Assembly: GCA_005656395.1 (NCBI GenBank)
Contig: SRSI01000046.1
Span: forward strand, 496,001 to 560,000
Direction of reading: 5' to 3'
From: Strongyloides papillosus
Taxonomy: Eukaryota > Nematoda > Chromadorea > Rhabditida > Strongyloididae
DNA length: 64,000 nt
Shown: positions 30,401-42,928 of the stretch, piece after piece
How positions within the stretch are numbered: the first letter of the stretch is position 1
Layout: every line of letters begins with the position of its first letter
Program-made: the position numbers and the translations under genes
Notes under the pieces: model-generated
Database searches by the model: none
The model's input: the letters and a program-made list of their open reading frames with translations, nothing else
Told to the model about the DNA's origin: nothing

Positions 30401-33400
30401 TATAAACAAATTACTAATTAAGAAACATGATAAAGTAAGTATATTATAAATTTGTAAGCTTATTCTCCAATTATATGTTAATATTAAGCAAAAATGGAAT
30501 ACAAAATATTATGAATGTCAATATAAAATGTTAATGAGAAGCGTTGTAATTTAATGAGAAAAATGATTTTCTTTTTAATATAATATTTAATCTTAATATT
30601 AAATCAAGAATGTCAAAATGTTTTTGAAAGATATCTTTTATTTACTAAACATTCGATCACAAAGTTATGTTTAATTTTAAAAATATAGTTACTTATTAAA
30701 AGATTAAAAAAATAAAAATTTATAAATATGTATAAGATATTGGTTATGTTTAGATGTGGTATGAAATGTAAAAAGATTTCAAATAGATAATGTATTAACA
30801 TAATATATTATTGTTAAATTGAAAAAAAATTATTTTTTTTATTTTTATTTAATAGCAATTTTAATTTTAATCAAAAATAAGTGTCAAAGTAGTAGTTTTG
30901 TTAGTAAGAATAGATTAATACTAATATAAAATGATAATATGTTGGTAATTAATTTTTACAGTCATATTAAACTCCTCCTAGTTTATAACCATAAGTTATC
31001 ATTTATCAGTACTATTAAATTATAAATATATATTTTATAGTTTTCTTTTTAAAAATCTGCCTCATCATATAGTATTATTACTCTTTTCCTATATATATTA
31101 TTATTATAGTAAAACTCTACAAACAAAAACACACCCCTTTCATAACATATTTAATAAACAGTCTCCAATGCGCATAACTATCCAGAGATTGTTAAAATAT
31201 TATCTTTTCTTTTATAATCCTTATCATATTTATCCACCCCTTTCCTGAATATAACAGGCAAAAATTTTATAACTTTAATAATAAATATCGTAAAAAGTTA
31301 AGTAATCTACATTTTTTCTTATACTATTCCTCATAATGTTAAAATATTAAAATGAACCTTCTTAACAATTCAAGATAATTTTATTTCATAATAACAAATA
31401 ACTTCCGTAAATAAGTGAAATCAAACTATAAAAATCTATATATTATATATATCGATATAAATAAAAAAGTTGAAAATTTAAATGTTATAAGAATTAGATA
31501 AAAAATTTTTTTTCTCTCTTATCACAATTGTATTATGGCACATAATAATATATTCTAAAACAATATATAGATATATATAAAAAAAGAAAAAAATTTAATA
31601 TTCTAAGGAAAGATGTTTCCTGTTAAGAGAAGTATTATCTTATTTATATGATAAGATTTTTATTCTAATATTAAAATATATCATGATTAAGTCAAAATAT
31701 ATAATCTAAAAAAGATATGGTTAAGTGATAAATATTTCCTTTTTACTAAAAATTAATAACTACCACTTTAATAATAATTAATTTCCATTCTAAAAATAGT
31801 AATTTTAGAATAAATGATAGTATATAAAATTTTAAATAATAAAAATGGTAAATGATTTTTGTTTTATCATTAAATGTGTCATAGTAAAATAATATTATTA
31901 TATTACAATTTTGCCTTTTATATATGGATAAAATAACTTTCTCAGGAGTATATTTTGATCAATTGTAAAAGTGGAAGCATAATGTACATACATGGATTGA
32001 TAAATGAAATTATAAAATTTTTGAAAAGCTTTCTAGAAATGATATTGTTATATTTAATTATCACATTTATTTTCTCACTATAAAACTCTCAATTTTTCTT
32101 TTTACCATAATTCTTAAAAAGATAACAACTTTTTAACAATTTCTTACTATATCTTATTATAATAATATGTTATATACCTCTGTCTTATTCATCAAAACCT
32201 CCTGCCAATATGTCATTTATCTTTATTGTATTATCTGTTAAAGTATCACATTTGTTGTGACAAAACATAAGTAATAATGAAATTAAACTTTTTGGTTATC
32301 ATAAATTGTTATTATTACTTTCTTAAAAGATTCATCTTCTGGAGGATATAGAAGATATCTGGATATAAAATAAATTATAATAATAATAATATCTTATATG
32401 TATCTTTTATTGTTGTTATTATTTAAATGTTCCTTAATGAAAAGGTTTCTTTTTGTCCTGTTCTCATTAATGGCTTATATAAATTAGTAAAAAGAAAATA
32501 AATGAAAAGAAACACTTTTAAGATTTGATGGGTATATATATTTTGATATGTAAAACAAATTATGCCATTGTTAAAGTTTTATGGAAAATGACATATTGAG
32601 TGGAGGAAAAAGATTAGATAATAAAACATTATTTTTATTGTTATATCAAATTAAAAATGAAACATGGTAGTTATAAATGACAAATCAAATTTAGATATTA
32701 ATTAATGGATTTTGTTAATTTAAGACTTTTGATAAATTATTACTAAACAGTTGACTGTTATATCTGAAGATGAATTTTTGATTAACCTCAATTGATTTGA
32801 TGAATCATTATTAATGGTTAATTACAATACCAATAGATTTAACTTAAGATAAGGGGTACCAATAAAATCGTAGTAATTTTTAAATAAAAAATATATGTAT
32901 AATAAATAATGTAATAGAATTATTCATTGTCTTATGATAAGAAATTATTATATATATATTAATGTAAACAATCAAATATAAGTATGATTTTATCTTTAAC
33001 ATTAAAAGTTCATTTTCCAATGTTATATAAAAGGTAGAAACTTATAAAATAAAAACAAATATGATATAAATACTGTAGTTGACAGTATTATACAAAATGT
33101 TATAGTAAAAAAAGTTAACCTTTTTTTGTATAATAATATAAAAAAAGTAAGAAAAACATTGGTTATAAATGAAAAAATAGTAAAATGATCAATTGATATT
33201 TGAAGTTTAATGATATTATAACCTTGTGTATTTCTTGTATCTTCCTCTATTTAAGTCATAATAATTTTTACAACCTATCTTCTTATTTTGTTCACGCTCC
33301 TTCACCTATCTTTATTTATAATATTATATTGTATATCATTAAAATTTTAAAATACTTTTACTTCTAAAACAAGAGAAGGAATACTTTAGATGGTGAAGAA

Positions 33401-35707
33401 AAATAATTTCATTTCCCATAAATATATTACTATAACATATCAATGTGTTGATTGCCATAATTCCCCTACATCTTATTTTATTGAAGATGAAGAAGAAGGA
33501 TAATGATAATAAAATTGATATTCGTGTGCATGATGTATAGTTAAAATTAAACAATTTTATTAAACTTTTAAATTATTTATTTTATCAAAATTTTATACAT
33601 ATTACCCAATACATAACATATTAAATCTTATTTTATTGGGATAATTCAATAAAATTATTTAACCATTTTAAGAAATAGGAAAATAAAATTTTTGATATTT
33701 GATATAAGTTTTGTGGTATTATTGGTTTGAAGGAAAAGAGAGGAAACATTTAACATGCATCATATTTTGTATCTTGATTCATAAAGCTCAAATTTCATTA
33801 ATAAGACAAACAATGACATATTTAATTGTTTCCAATTTTGGGATATGCAATAAAATAGGAGGAGGATGAAAAAGTGTTTTTGTTATACATTATATATAAA
33901 TAAATAAATAATATAAATGATTAAAAGAAACAGAATTAGGATAAAATGACTATTATATTATAAAATTTTTCCTTAATTTTCATCTAATGAATTGAAAAGT
34001 ACAGGAAGTTTGATAAGATTGTAAGATAACATTTTAATAAATGAATAAGGAGGAAAGATGAACTTAATTATAGTATTAAGATATGTTAATGAGTTTGATA
34101 ATAAAGGAAGTTAGTTTCCTAATTTTTAATAAATAAAAATTTTTAATTAATAATTAAATATAGACGTTTTTATTTAATTCACCATATATTACAGTATTAT
34201 TAGAAATAAATCATATTATTATTGGAGTATTTAGAGGAGATTGATCAAATTAAAAATTAATAAATCTCTTTAACTTATAAATTAACAATATATTATGGAT
34301 AAATGGTAGTAAAGGAGGGATGTAATTTAAATGAATTTGTAGAGTGATAACTATTATAAAAGAATGCCGACAATCGAAGATTAAAAGAAGTAACATAATT
34401 TGATACATTATTGTCATATTCTATCAAAATATTTCTTTTTAAACTTAAGCTAAAAAAGATTAATTAGTGTTATTAATAAATAATATAAACTTCTTTTAAA
34501 TATACACTACTAAATGCCGAAAGGATGGGTGGTTGTTAGCGCAGAAGAAAGTTCATTATTCTTTCTATATCATATCGTATAAGTTTATAAAAAGTAAAAA
34601 TAAAACAGTTAAATGATTGATTAATGAACATAATTTTAATGTAGGTGTATTTTATTAAAACATCCATATACTTTATAAATATATAATTTATTTGTTACTG
34701 TATAATTTAAATAAATATACCTATAAAAAAAACAATCTTAAATGAATAATATATCATAAAAAGCCGAAAATTTTTTTGAATTTAGTAATAGTTAAAAAAA
34801 AGTTTCTCATTACTAGGATGAGGGAATAATTAGTTATCTAAATATAAATAAAATAAAAAAAACCTGATCACTACATTTGAATAATTTAGTCATGAAAATT
34901 CAAGGCTAAACTCATAAACAATTATACATTGACTAATTGTTTTATAGCCCTCTTTTTTCTCTCTTAAATATTATATACAAAACTATTACAAATTTATTAT
35001 ATAAATATATGTTTAAATAATATTATATAATAAAAATTTTAAAATAGCTTAAAATCAAAAATGGAGAAGTAAAAATGAATAAAAAAGTTGATGGTAGGGG
35101 AGATTCATGATACACATATTTATAAGTAAATATATAATTTCATTTATTGCGTGCAAGTATATTCTTAAAATTATGTAACATAAGAAACCAAATGTTTAAA
35201 AATCGTTCATATTTAATAAACATGGTTTATTTATGATATAAACAGTAAAGAATATGATATTATACCATGAATTTTTATTAAATTTAGACTATGTAAATGT
35301 TTCCAAAAGAATTGTTATCCCTAATGATTTCATTTATACTAAATCTACACAAAAAAGACATAGAGGTGTTAAAAATTTATATATGTATATCAATTGGTAT
35401 TTCATTGTATCTTTTTATTATTCGTTATGGAATAATTAAATACATATTTAACAAAGTAAAGAAATTCATTAAAAATTACATTAAAAATGATTAGTTAGAA
35501 AATTTTTATATCTCCATAATACAATTTCAATAAACATTAAAAACGATGTATTTTAAAAAATGATACAAAATAATAGTAATAATAATACAACTTCATGAGC
35601 GCCATTATAGTTATCAAAACCACCTCAATGTTTTTTCTTATACTTTAAATATAATAACAAAATAGTTTTCTTCTTATCTTGAAAAAAAATTTAGAAACAA
35701 AACTTTT
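21495..35707. other. 14 kb gene-poor AT-rich region
   Basis: No gene was recognised between the candidate sem-4-like first exon and ubiquilin. 21500-21730 is a less AT-rich island with interrupted minus-strand frames. Purine-rich tracts lie at about 26498-26525 and 28481-28514. A short hairpin with a 10 bp stem (one mismatch) sits at about 30003-30035. Four ATGCCGA motifs lie at 29686, 30020, 34364 and 34514. The frames of 60-75 codons in this interval are low-complexity Ile/Phe/Tyr-rich and unlikely to be genes. Confidence 0.5.
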
Positions 35708-37788
35708 TTAATTATTAAGAAGTCGTTCAACGGCAGCATTAACATCCCCAAAAGTTGCTATGAGAGCACGGATGTTTTCTTCTTTATTTAAAAAACCCAT
35801 TGAATTAAGCTGTTCCAGTTGATCCTTAAAACGCTCCTCTGCATTAGCTGGGGTCACTCCTGGTATGCCCTTAAATGGATAAAATAAGATTAAATATTTG
35901 TATTATTAATAGTTAAGATTGATAGTTCTTAATACTATCGATGTTTCATATTTGATTAACTTTTTAGTAAAAAAGATTAAAAATATTGTTTTCGGAACTC
36001 CTGTGCCAGGGTCTAATATTTAATCATAGGGTCAAGTCATGTAATAAATGACAAAATGTTAAACTTTAACATCCTATAACATGATTGATGGTTTAAGTTA
36101 ACTTAAAAAAAGAAAAAACTCAATTGCCAGCTGCGTAAATGATGGTGTACAACTTATATATTTAGTTATGTTGTAATCATATAAATTGACAAAAGGCATT
36201 AGCTAACCATCTCTGATTATGGGTTTAATAAAATGAATGAAGGCCATAATTAGTATAATAAATAAACTATATGGTTAACGTAAAAATGTTTTAACTAATG
36301 TCCCTATGGAAAGCTGGGTGTCATAAAATAATACTTATTATTCTTACTATTACGGACAGATGATTTATCTAAAACTTGTAATTATATTAAATCATTTTTC
36401 TCTTATGTAAATAAAATAACTTTTAAGGGAGAGAGGGGTTAAACGTAAAAAAGTAAAAAAGATAAGAAAGTGTAAATGAAACTTACGGCTGATTCACCTG
36501 CAGCAGAAAGATTATTGAATTGCCTAGCCAAGACATTTGGATCACTAACATCAAAATTAGATGCTCCTCCACTCATTATTTCTGCAAGTCGTGGTGCCTC
36601 AGCTTTTAGTATCTCATATCCATTGCGAATTTGTTCCAATGCGCCATGAACTTTTGGATTTGCCATGGCTCTAATAATTTCAGGAGAAGAAAGTTGAGGA
36701 GGCAAAACATTACTTAAGAATGGAAGCATTGCATCAAGCGAATTATTTTCTTGGAGTCTCTGAAGTAGTGAAGTAACATTTGCCATATTATTATCTCCAC
36801 TAGACATAGACTCACTCAGTGATGATAACATAGGATTTGAACGCATTAAATCATTTAACATATTTCTATTCCCTGTTCCGCTTCTTGGTCCACTACTACT
36901 TGTAGAATTATTGGCACTATTCCCTTGCCCACCCCATGGATTTGGAAGTGCTTCAGCATTCTCAACACCGGCATTTTGACTTCTTGACGTTGGGTTGGTG
37001 TTATTGTCACTTCCTAAAGATGCAAATGGATTTGGTTCATTCGAAAGAAGAGGATCTTGAATGGTATTATAAAGTCTCTCCAATGCTGCTTCACCACCAG
37101 GTATTCCTTGAAGATTTCTGATAGCTTGATCATTACTTCTCATAAGTTCGTTCATAGCAGTAGGATTTCTTATAACATCCATACATCTTCGTAAGTTAGA
37201 TGGATCATTAATTAAATGACCAATTTCAGGATTTCTTTCTATAAGTTGTTGCATTTGAGGACTAGATTCAATAACACTTCTCAGGATTTCAGGATTATCC
37301 ATCATACTTTGCATCACTGGATGACCCATTAAATTAGATATCATATCAGGACTCATATTAGCACCCATTTGTCCCATTCCGGGTAAATTAAACATTGATG
37401 ACAATGGATTTGGTCGTTGACTTGCAGCTGTCGGTGTTGTTTCTGGTGTTGCTGTAGTAGATGGTTTTGGAGCGGTTGAAGCGGATGAATTTGTAGAGGA
37501 TGGTTGACTAACAACTAAATGAAGTGTCTGTTGACTTTTAAAACCAACACCAGTTAAAGTATCAGTATCTTTAAGAATTTTCCCAGAATAAATAAATTTT
37601 TGTTTATCAATTGGATCCGATGTCTTTTCATTAACAATTTTTTTAAGCTAAAAAAATATATGATCATTTCAATTTTATAAACTTACATCAAGAATTGTTG
37701 AATTGGAAGGTGCTTCAATAGTGAAATTTTCTCTTGGTTTTCTAATATTAATAATAAATTTCTCGACGCTTGAATCAGACATAGTCAT
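35708..37788 (-). CDS. ubql-1: Ubiquilin (UBL-UBA proteasome shuttle)
   Basis: Three exons: 37687-37788, 36487-37647 and 35708-35869, all joined in phase 0, encode 474 residues. Introns are 39 bp and 617 bp with GTAAGT donors. The N-terminal ubiquitin-like domain (about 8-85) runs from [17 protein letters not shown] through [19 protein letters not shown] to TLHLVVS. The middle has methionine-rich STI1-like repeats ([20 protein letters not shown] and [12 protein letters not shown]). The last exon is a complete UBA domain with [20 protein letters not shown] and ending in AAVERLLNN. Ubiquilins bind ubiquitinated or membrane-domain clients with UBA and STI1 regions and dock on the proteasome by the UBL. 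The start is the first of two in-frame ATGs (37788 and 37782), 15 bases after a TTTTTTAG trans-splice-like acceptor. Intron 2 is less AT-rich than the intergenic DNA and contains a small GATAGT/ACTATC hairpin; no RNA gene was identified in it. Confidence 0.96.
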
Positions 37789-38444
37789 AGTTACAAGGAG
37801 AACCTAAAAAATTAATATGAAGAAGACGCCTACATTAAATATAGATCAATACACGATTTTAATCTACAAGCACGTTTAGTAGAAAAGTGGACAATTAAAA
37901 ATGACGTGTCTTCTGACTATATTGAAAGAGAGAAGTAATATTTTGTAGAATAATTTTAATTGAAAGCATATGTAGTGGAAGAAGTAACACGTAAAAAAGA
38001 AAAATACAGTGTTAATGAATTGATAAGAAGAAAAAAAAATGTGTAAGAGAATAAGGGCAAAAAACATTGGCTACAATTGAATGAAAAAAAAAAAATAAAA
38101 GTTGAGTGAAACTACCAAATATGCCTCTTAGGTAATCGCGACGTTTTCATATTTATGGTGTGATAAATGACAACAGTAAAATATGTGTGATTGCGAAACA
38201 ATAGATGTTGAAAGAAGACCTTTTAGGTGTACAAGATACCAAAAGACAAACTAAAAGTTATCACTTTTATCACATTGTGAAATTCCAGGAAAAAAATATA
38301 AAAAACAGACAAGAGGAACATTCTAGAATTGCATGTTTGTCTATCGACTCTATTCATATATTTTCTTTTGGAGACCCAGAATGTTCCATTGCTGGTAATC
38401 TGTCACTTGTTTTTTATATTACCGTAAAATAACGAAATTTCAAT
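37789..38444. promoter_or_regulatory. Divergent promoter region between ubiquilin and sod-2
   Basis: The two genes start 656 bp apart on opposite strands, so both promoters must lie here or overlap. A 75-codon frame at 38205-38432 is open but has no family resemblance and runs into the sod-2 leader, so I treat it as chance. No clear TATA box or factor site could be singled out in this AT-rich sequence. Confidence 0.45.
37804..37805 (-). other. Probable trans-splice acceptor of ubiquilin
   Basis: On the minus strand TTTTTTAG ends here, leaving a 15-base leader before the first ATG. There is no reason for a cis intron at this point, and a short leader after such an acceptor is typical of nematode spliced-leader addition. 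The donor leader is not in the window. Confidence 0.45.
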
Positions 38445-39151
38445 ATGCTTTTGGCTTCTAGAAATCTTCTGAAATCTTGTAAGAAGTAAGTATAAAGATT
38501 TTTTAAATTTCTAATGAAGATTATTTCAGTATTAATACAGTTGCTTGTGTAGGAGGTAAGCACACTCTACCAGATCTTCCTTATGACTACAATGACCTCG
38601 AACCGGTCATTTGCAACGAAATTATGAAAATTCACCATCAAAAGCACCATGCTACTTATGTTAATAATTTGAATCAAATTGAAGAAAAAATTGCTGAGGC
38701 AAACGCTACTGGTGATATAAAAACTGCCATTGCTCTCCAACCAGCCCTTAAATTTAATGGTGGTGGCCATATTAATCACTCAATCTTCTGGACAAATTTA
38801 GCTAAAGATGGAGGTGAACCATCAAAAGAGTTAATGGAACAAATAAAGAAAGACTTTGGCTCTCTTGATGTTCTCCAAAAAAAGCTTTCAGCTTCTACAA
38901 TTGCTGTTCAAGGTTCTGGATGGGGATGGTTGGGATATAACAAAGAAATGAAGAGACTTCAAATTGCCACTTGTGCTAATCAAGATCCACTTGAACCAAC
39001 AACTGGATTAGTTCCATTATTTGGTATTGATGTTTGGGAACATGCTTATTATCTTCAATATAAGAATGTAAGACCCGATTATGTTAATGCCATTTGGAAG
39101 ATTGCTAATTGGAAGAATATTTCTGAACGCTTTGATAATGCTCATAAATAA
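38445..39151 (+). CDS. sod-2: Mitochondrial manganese superoxide dismutase
   Basis: Exons 38445-38485 and 38530-39151 join over a 44 bp intron within a codon (AA|T) to give 220 residues. The enzyme converts superoxide to hydrogen peroxide and oxygen in the mitochondrial matrix. The first 23 residues are basic and hydrophobic without acids ([14 protein letters not shown]), as in a matrix-targeting peptide; the mature part begins [11 protein letters not shown]. The Mn/Fe-SOD fold is complete: the first ligand His in [14 protein letters not shown] (about residue 49), the second in [11 protein letters not shown], and Asp and His in [20 protein letters not shown] and [20 protein letters not shown] are the family C-terminal signatures. 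The GGGH and DVWEHAYY forms fit a manganese enzyme. Similarity to nematode SOD-2 is near full length. Confidence 0.97.
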
Positions 39152-40640
39152 GATGTTAATAATTTAATATTTAGGTTTTTTTTCATTGTAAGAATAAAAC
39201 TATCCAATTATTTTGTTTTTTAATATATTGATTTTAAGAACGCAACCTATCTATTGTGGTGGTAATTTAAAGGGTAGTTAAAAAAGTTATAATTTATGGG
39301 AATGGTTGTTTTTTGATATATCCCTATTTATGTGCAGATGATTAGAAATGTTTAACTGTGATGTTTTTTTAGATAGCTTTATATTTTTTAATTGAATGAC
39401 AAAAATAATCTTTATATAGTATCAAAAGTGAAGTTTGGAAAATATTGATGGTATATTTACAGTTGTATATTACAAAATAGATCAGTGTGTGTATTGATGT
39501 ATGATAATTTTTAAATAATAAACTTATAATTTGTGAAATTTAATGTTTTTTTTTCATGTACATGTATTTTTTGTTTATGAATTATTTAGTACCAGGTGAT
39601 TTTGTGTAAAAATAAATATACTATACAAAATAATTCTTATCATTAAAAATAAAATGTGGTGGAATTTTTGTTTGTGATTGTTTTTTTTAGATTCATCTAC
39701 TTTAAATAATTAGGTTTAAAAAAATTATTTACACTAAAATCAAGTTTATTATGTAAATCATCCAATAATAAAATTCATTAAACTGTGTTATTGAAAATGT
39801 CATTTCAATGGAATATTTTTTTTTAATTTTGTTTTCAAATAATAAGACAGTTATGCACTTTAAATTGTTTACGTAAAATAATTAATATATTAGGTAGGAA
39901 AACAATTATTAATGGTTAATATTTGATGAATTTCACTAAAAATATTTAACTAAAAGCTATTGTAATGTGACAAAGGAGTAACTAGTACTTTAAAGCAAAT
40001 TAATAAATTTAAATAATATTGAAAAGATAAGCATTAAAAATCACACTATTTTAAAGTATTAATTAGCAAAATATTAATAAGTGTATCAATCTTTTTTGCA
40101 AAATCAAATTAAATATCAAAATCCTAATTTTTAATTAATTAAATATCACTTTTCAATAGCAATATTTTGTACTGTTTTTCTTTTTACGTTTGCACAAAGT
40201 ATCATTTGATAAATTATTTATCAATTTGAAATCAACATACATACCATTTTTTTATTTAACATTAGTATTATTGACTTTTTTAAATTATTATTTGCATTTT
40301 TAACAGTAATATTTTCATTTAAAAATATTTGTTAAACTCATTTTTGAGATATGTTTATCTGATAACAAATTATCATTATTCAATCGACTTTATTTAAGTT
40401 TAAAAAATTAGTTATTTCATATAACTTTTCTTAAAAAAAACAGATGAATCTCCAAGTTGTCATTAAAAACAATTTACATTGGTATTTAAGGATTACATGA
40501 ACTTACAACCATTACTACGTGGAACATAATCGTACAAAGTAGATTCTTATAAAAAAAACATAAATAAATATATCAATATACAACAAAACAATTTATTGTG
40601 TAACGTTAAAGAAATAACAATTGAAATTTAGTTTCATTAT
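39152..40640. other. Intergenic between convergent sod-2 and rps-17
   Basis: About 1.5 kb of AT-rich sequence between two 3' ends. I see no coding frame, repeat or RNA gene beyond the expected 3' UTRs. Confidence 0.6.
39193..39198 (+). terminator. sod-2 polyadenylation signal
   Basis: A canonical AATAAA lies 42 bases after the sod-2 stop codon, following a T-rich stretch. AATAAA also occurs by chance in DNA this AT-rich, so position is the main support. Confidence 0.5.
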
Positions 40641-41065
40641 TTAACGGCGTCCCTCATTTTTGACAGAAAGTTGTGGGATATTGAGGTTCTAAAAAGGTTT
40701 TACATTAGTTATAAATAAAAAAAACATACCAATGATTCAACCATAGCTTTGGTTTCAGCATCAACTTCAACAGTGGTGAGTTTGGATGGATCAACTTCAG
40801 AAATTTCTGGCATGTAGTTATCTCTACGTTCACGTTCCTCCTCTTGAAGTTTGATAGAAATACCACGAACTGGTCCTCTTTCAATACGTCTCATTAAATG
40901 AGTAACGAATCCAGCGATTTGATTACGGAGTTTCTTGCTTGGAATTACAGCAACTTCTTCACAGAGACGTTTGTTGGTATCAAAATCATAAGTAAGCTTG
41001 GTGTAGTATTTTTCAATAAGAACACGAGAAGCTCTTTTAATAGTCTTAGTACGGACGCGACCCAT
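40641..41065 (-). CDS. rps-17: 40S ribosomal protein S17 (eS17)
   Basis: Exons 40730-41065 and 40641-40688 join over a 41 bp intron (GTATGT...TTTTTAG) in phase 0 to give 127 residues, close to the usual length for the family. It is a structural protein of the small ribosomal subunit. The sequence starts [21 protein letters not shown] and carries the diagnostic block [20 protein letters not shown] followed by [18 protein letters not shown]. The last exon gives the C-terminus ending VKNEGRR. On the minus strand TATTTTCAG lies only 14 bases before the ATG, consistent with trans-splicing and the short leaders of ribosomal protein messages. Confidence 0.97.
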
Positions 41066-41670
41066 TGTATTAGAATATACTGAAAATAACTTTCATTAAC
41101 AATTTTTATTTTTAAATTTAAAAATATCGGCAAAACTGTGGAAAAAAATAGAAGTAAATGTGTAAAATTACGGGAAATAATTTTCTAAGAATAATTAAGA
41201 GAAATTTGTAAACAAATTAACTCAAAAACAGATAAATTATTAAATAAAATAGATGTACAGTAAATGTATTGGGAAAATTTTACTCAGGCTGTGTATTTTC
41301 TTTTCAAGATTAGTTGATAAAATATTGGTAAAATGTTACTTTGTGTAATATTTTTTAAATACTTGTAACATCTGTTAAGTGAGGAGATTAAATTGGTATG
41401 TAATTAGTTTGATTAGAAGAATATTAGGAATTATTAAAAATGACATGTTTTTTTTCGGTTATTTTAATTATAAGAATGTTTACATCATTTGACTTTTATG
41501 ACATCTCCTAATTAATAAGAAAAACGTAAACACCATAAAAGTACAAAAGGAAGACGAGAAATTGCATAAGATTAATATTTAATTACTTTAAATTCATATG
41601 GTATATAAATGAACTTTCGTAAACATGTACAATCATTATAAAAACATTATTATTTTTCCTAGTATTTATT
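41066..41670. promoter_or_regulatory. Divergent region between rps-17 and the TOX-like gene
   Basis: 605 bp separate the two divergent starts. The sequence is AT-rich; no specific promoter element was recognised. A TTTTTCCTAG acceptor-like site ends at 41662, nine bases before the TOX-like ATG. Confidence 0.4.
41080..41081 (-). other. Probable trans-splice acceptor of rps-17
   Basis: TATTTTCAG on the minus strand ends here, 14 bases upstream of the start codon. This is the nematode acceptor consensus in the position expected for spliced-leader addition. Confidence 0.55.
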
Positions 41671-42807
41671 ATGGATATTTCAATATATTTGAAAGACGTA
41701 AGTGTATATGAATTTTTTTAAATTAAATATATTTTTATCTTAAAGTATTTTTATGATTCTAATGATTTTGACCAAATATATTTATTTAAAGAAGATTATC
41801 AGGATTGGTCATTAATTCAACCAACCATTCAATCATTGTTTACATCATCAAAAAATTACATATTGAAAGAGAATGATAAGGGTCCATTACATAAAATAAA
41901 AAAAGTGCAAAAATCAAAGCAAAAAAACGTTTCAGCATATGCACTATATTTTCGAGATGTACAAGAAGAGGTAAGAAAAAAAAATCCCAGTGCCTCATTT
42001 GGTGAAATTTCAAAAATTATTTCTTTTATGTGGAATCAGTTATCAAAAGAAAAAAGATTGGTAGGTGATATAAAATAAAAATTTATATTTAGTTAAAATA
42101 ATAATTATATTTTTTCAGGAGTACAAAAGGCGTACCGATGACCAAAGGAAAGAACAATTAAAAAAGTTAGCATACAATAAGGTATTTGCAGTAATTCAAC
42201 AAAAATAACAAAATTTCACATACATTTTTTGCATTACAAACGGGGTATTAATTACCTTGTACTTTAATCTTTTGAAACATTAACTTTATCTTACTTTGCG
42301 AGGAGATACATTTCATATCAAGGAAGTACGAAAATTCAATAAAAAAGAGATTAATTGTAATCTAAGGATGTCAGAATCAAATCTTAGTTCTGACGATATT
42401 TCTAAAGTACAACGTTCAAATATGAATTTAGGAGAGGCCCAAAAAAATTCTTGCGACATTCCACCGGTTGAAGAAAAAACAACAAATAAGAATACAGTAT
42501 GTTTTCAATATTATTTTCTTAATGTTATTTTTAGAAGGAAGATTTCTACGATTTCCCTGATGACAAATGTCTTCATGTCCCCTTGGATGATATTGAACCA
42601 ACAGTCCCATTAATGGAAATACCTATAGAATTATTAGAGTTAGAAGGAATACCACCGTCGAATGTCTTGTTTCCTATAAAAAAAAACTTTTCTATTTTTA
42701 CTACTTATTCTACAAAGCCAAATTTATTCGCTATACAAGATGCAAAAAGGCAAAGAATTAAAGAGTTATGTAAACCCAACAGAACTCAAAAAGAAGAATC
42801 TAAATAG
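41671..42807 (+). CDS. TOX-like HMG-box protein
   Basis: Proposed exons are 41671-41697, 41746-42060, 42119-42181, 42323-42496 and 42535-42807 (283 residues). The first three are well supported: the frame crosses introns of 48 and 58 bp to build one HMG box (about residues 68-135) with NVSAYALYFRDVQEEVRKKN, PSASFGEISKIISFMWNQLS and EYKRRTDDQRKEQLKKLAYNK. The NVSAYALYF and PSASFGEISKI blocks match the TOX subfamily, nuclear proteins that bind bent DNA. The third donor (AAG|GTATTT) and next acceptor (ATATCAAG) are weak. If that intron is not used, the first product ends at a TAA at 42206-42208 with 143 residues and the downstream part (ATG 42368, with a 38 bp intron at 42497-42534) would be a separate gene. 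The C-terminal half, acidic and with many Pro and Leu, is unrecognised. Confidence 0.75.
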
Positions 42808-42928
42808 AAAATGGTCTCTTTCGTGTACATCTTTACAAATACAGGTTTCTTGTTATTATTTAAAATATTCAGATTTTTGTTAAAATAAAATGTTTATATA
42901 TGTTTATTATTTGTTTGTTTTTATAAAG

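Noticed and set aside
11656..35707. Search for tRNA, spliced-leader RNA and CRISPR-like arrays in the desert
   Set aside because: No B-box-like GGTTCGA with paired stems, no spliced-leader sequence and no regularly spaced repeats were found.
38205..38432. 75-codon frame between ubiquilin and sod-2
   Set aside because: No homology, and it lies in the divergent promoter and sod-2 leader.
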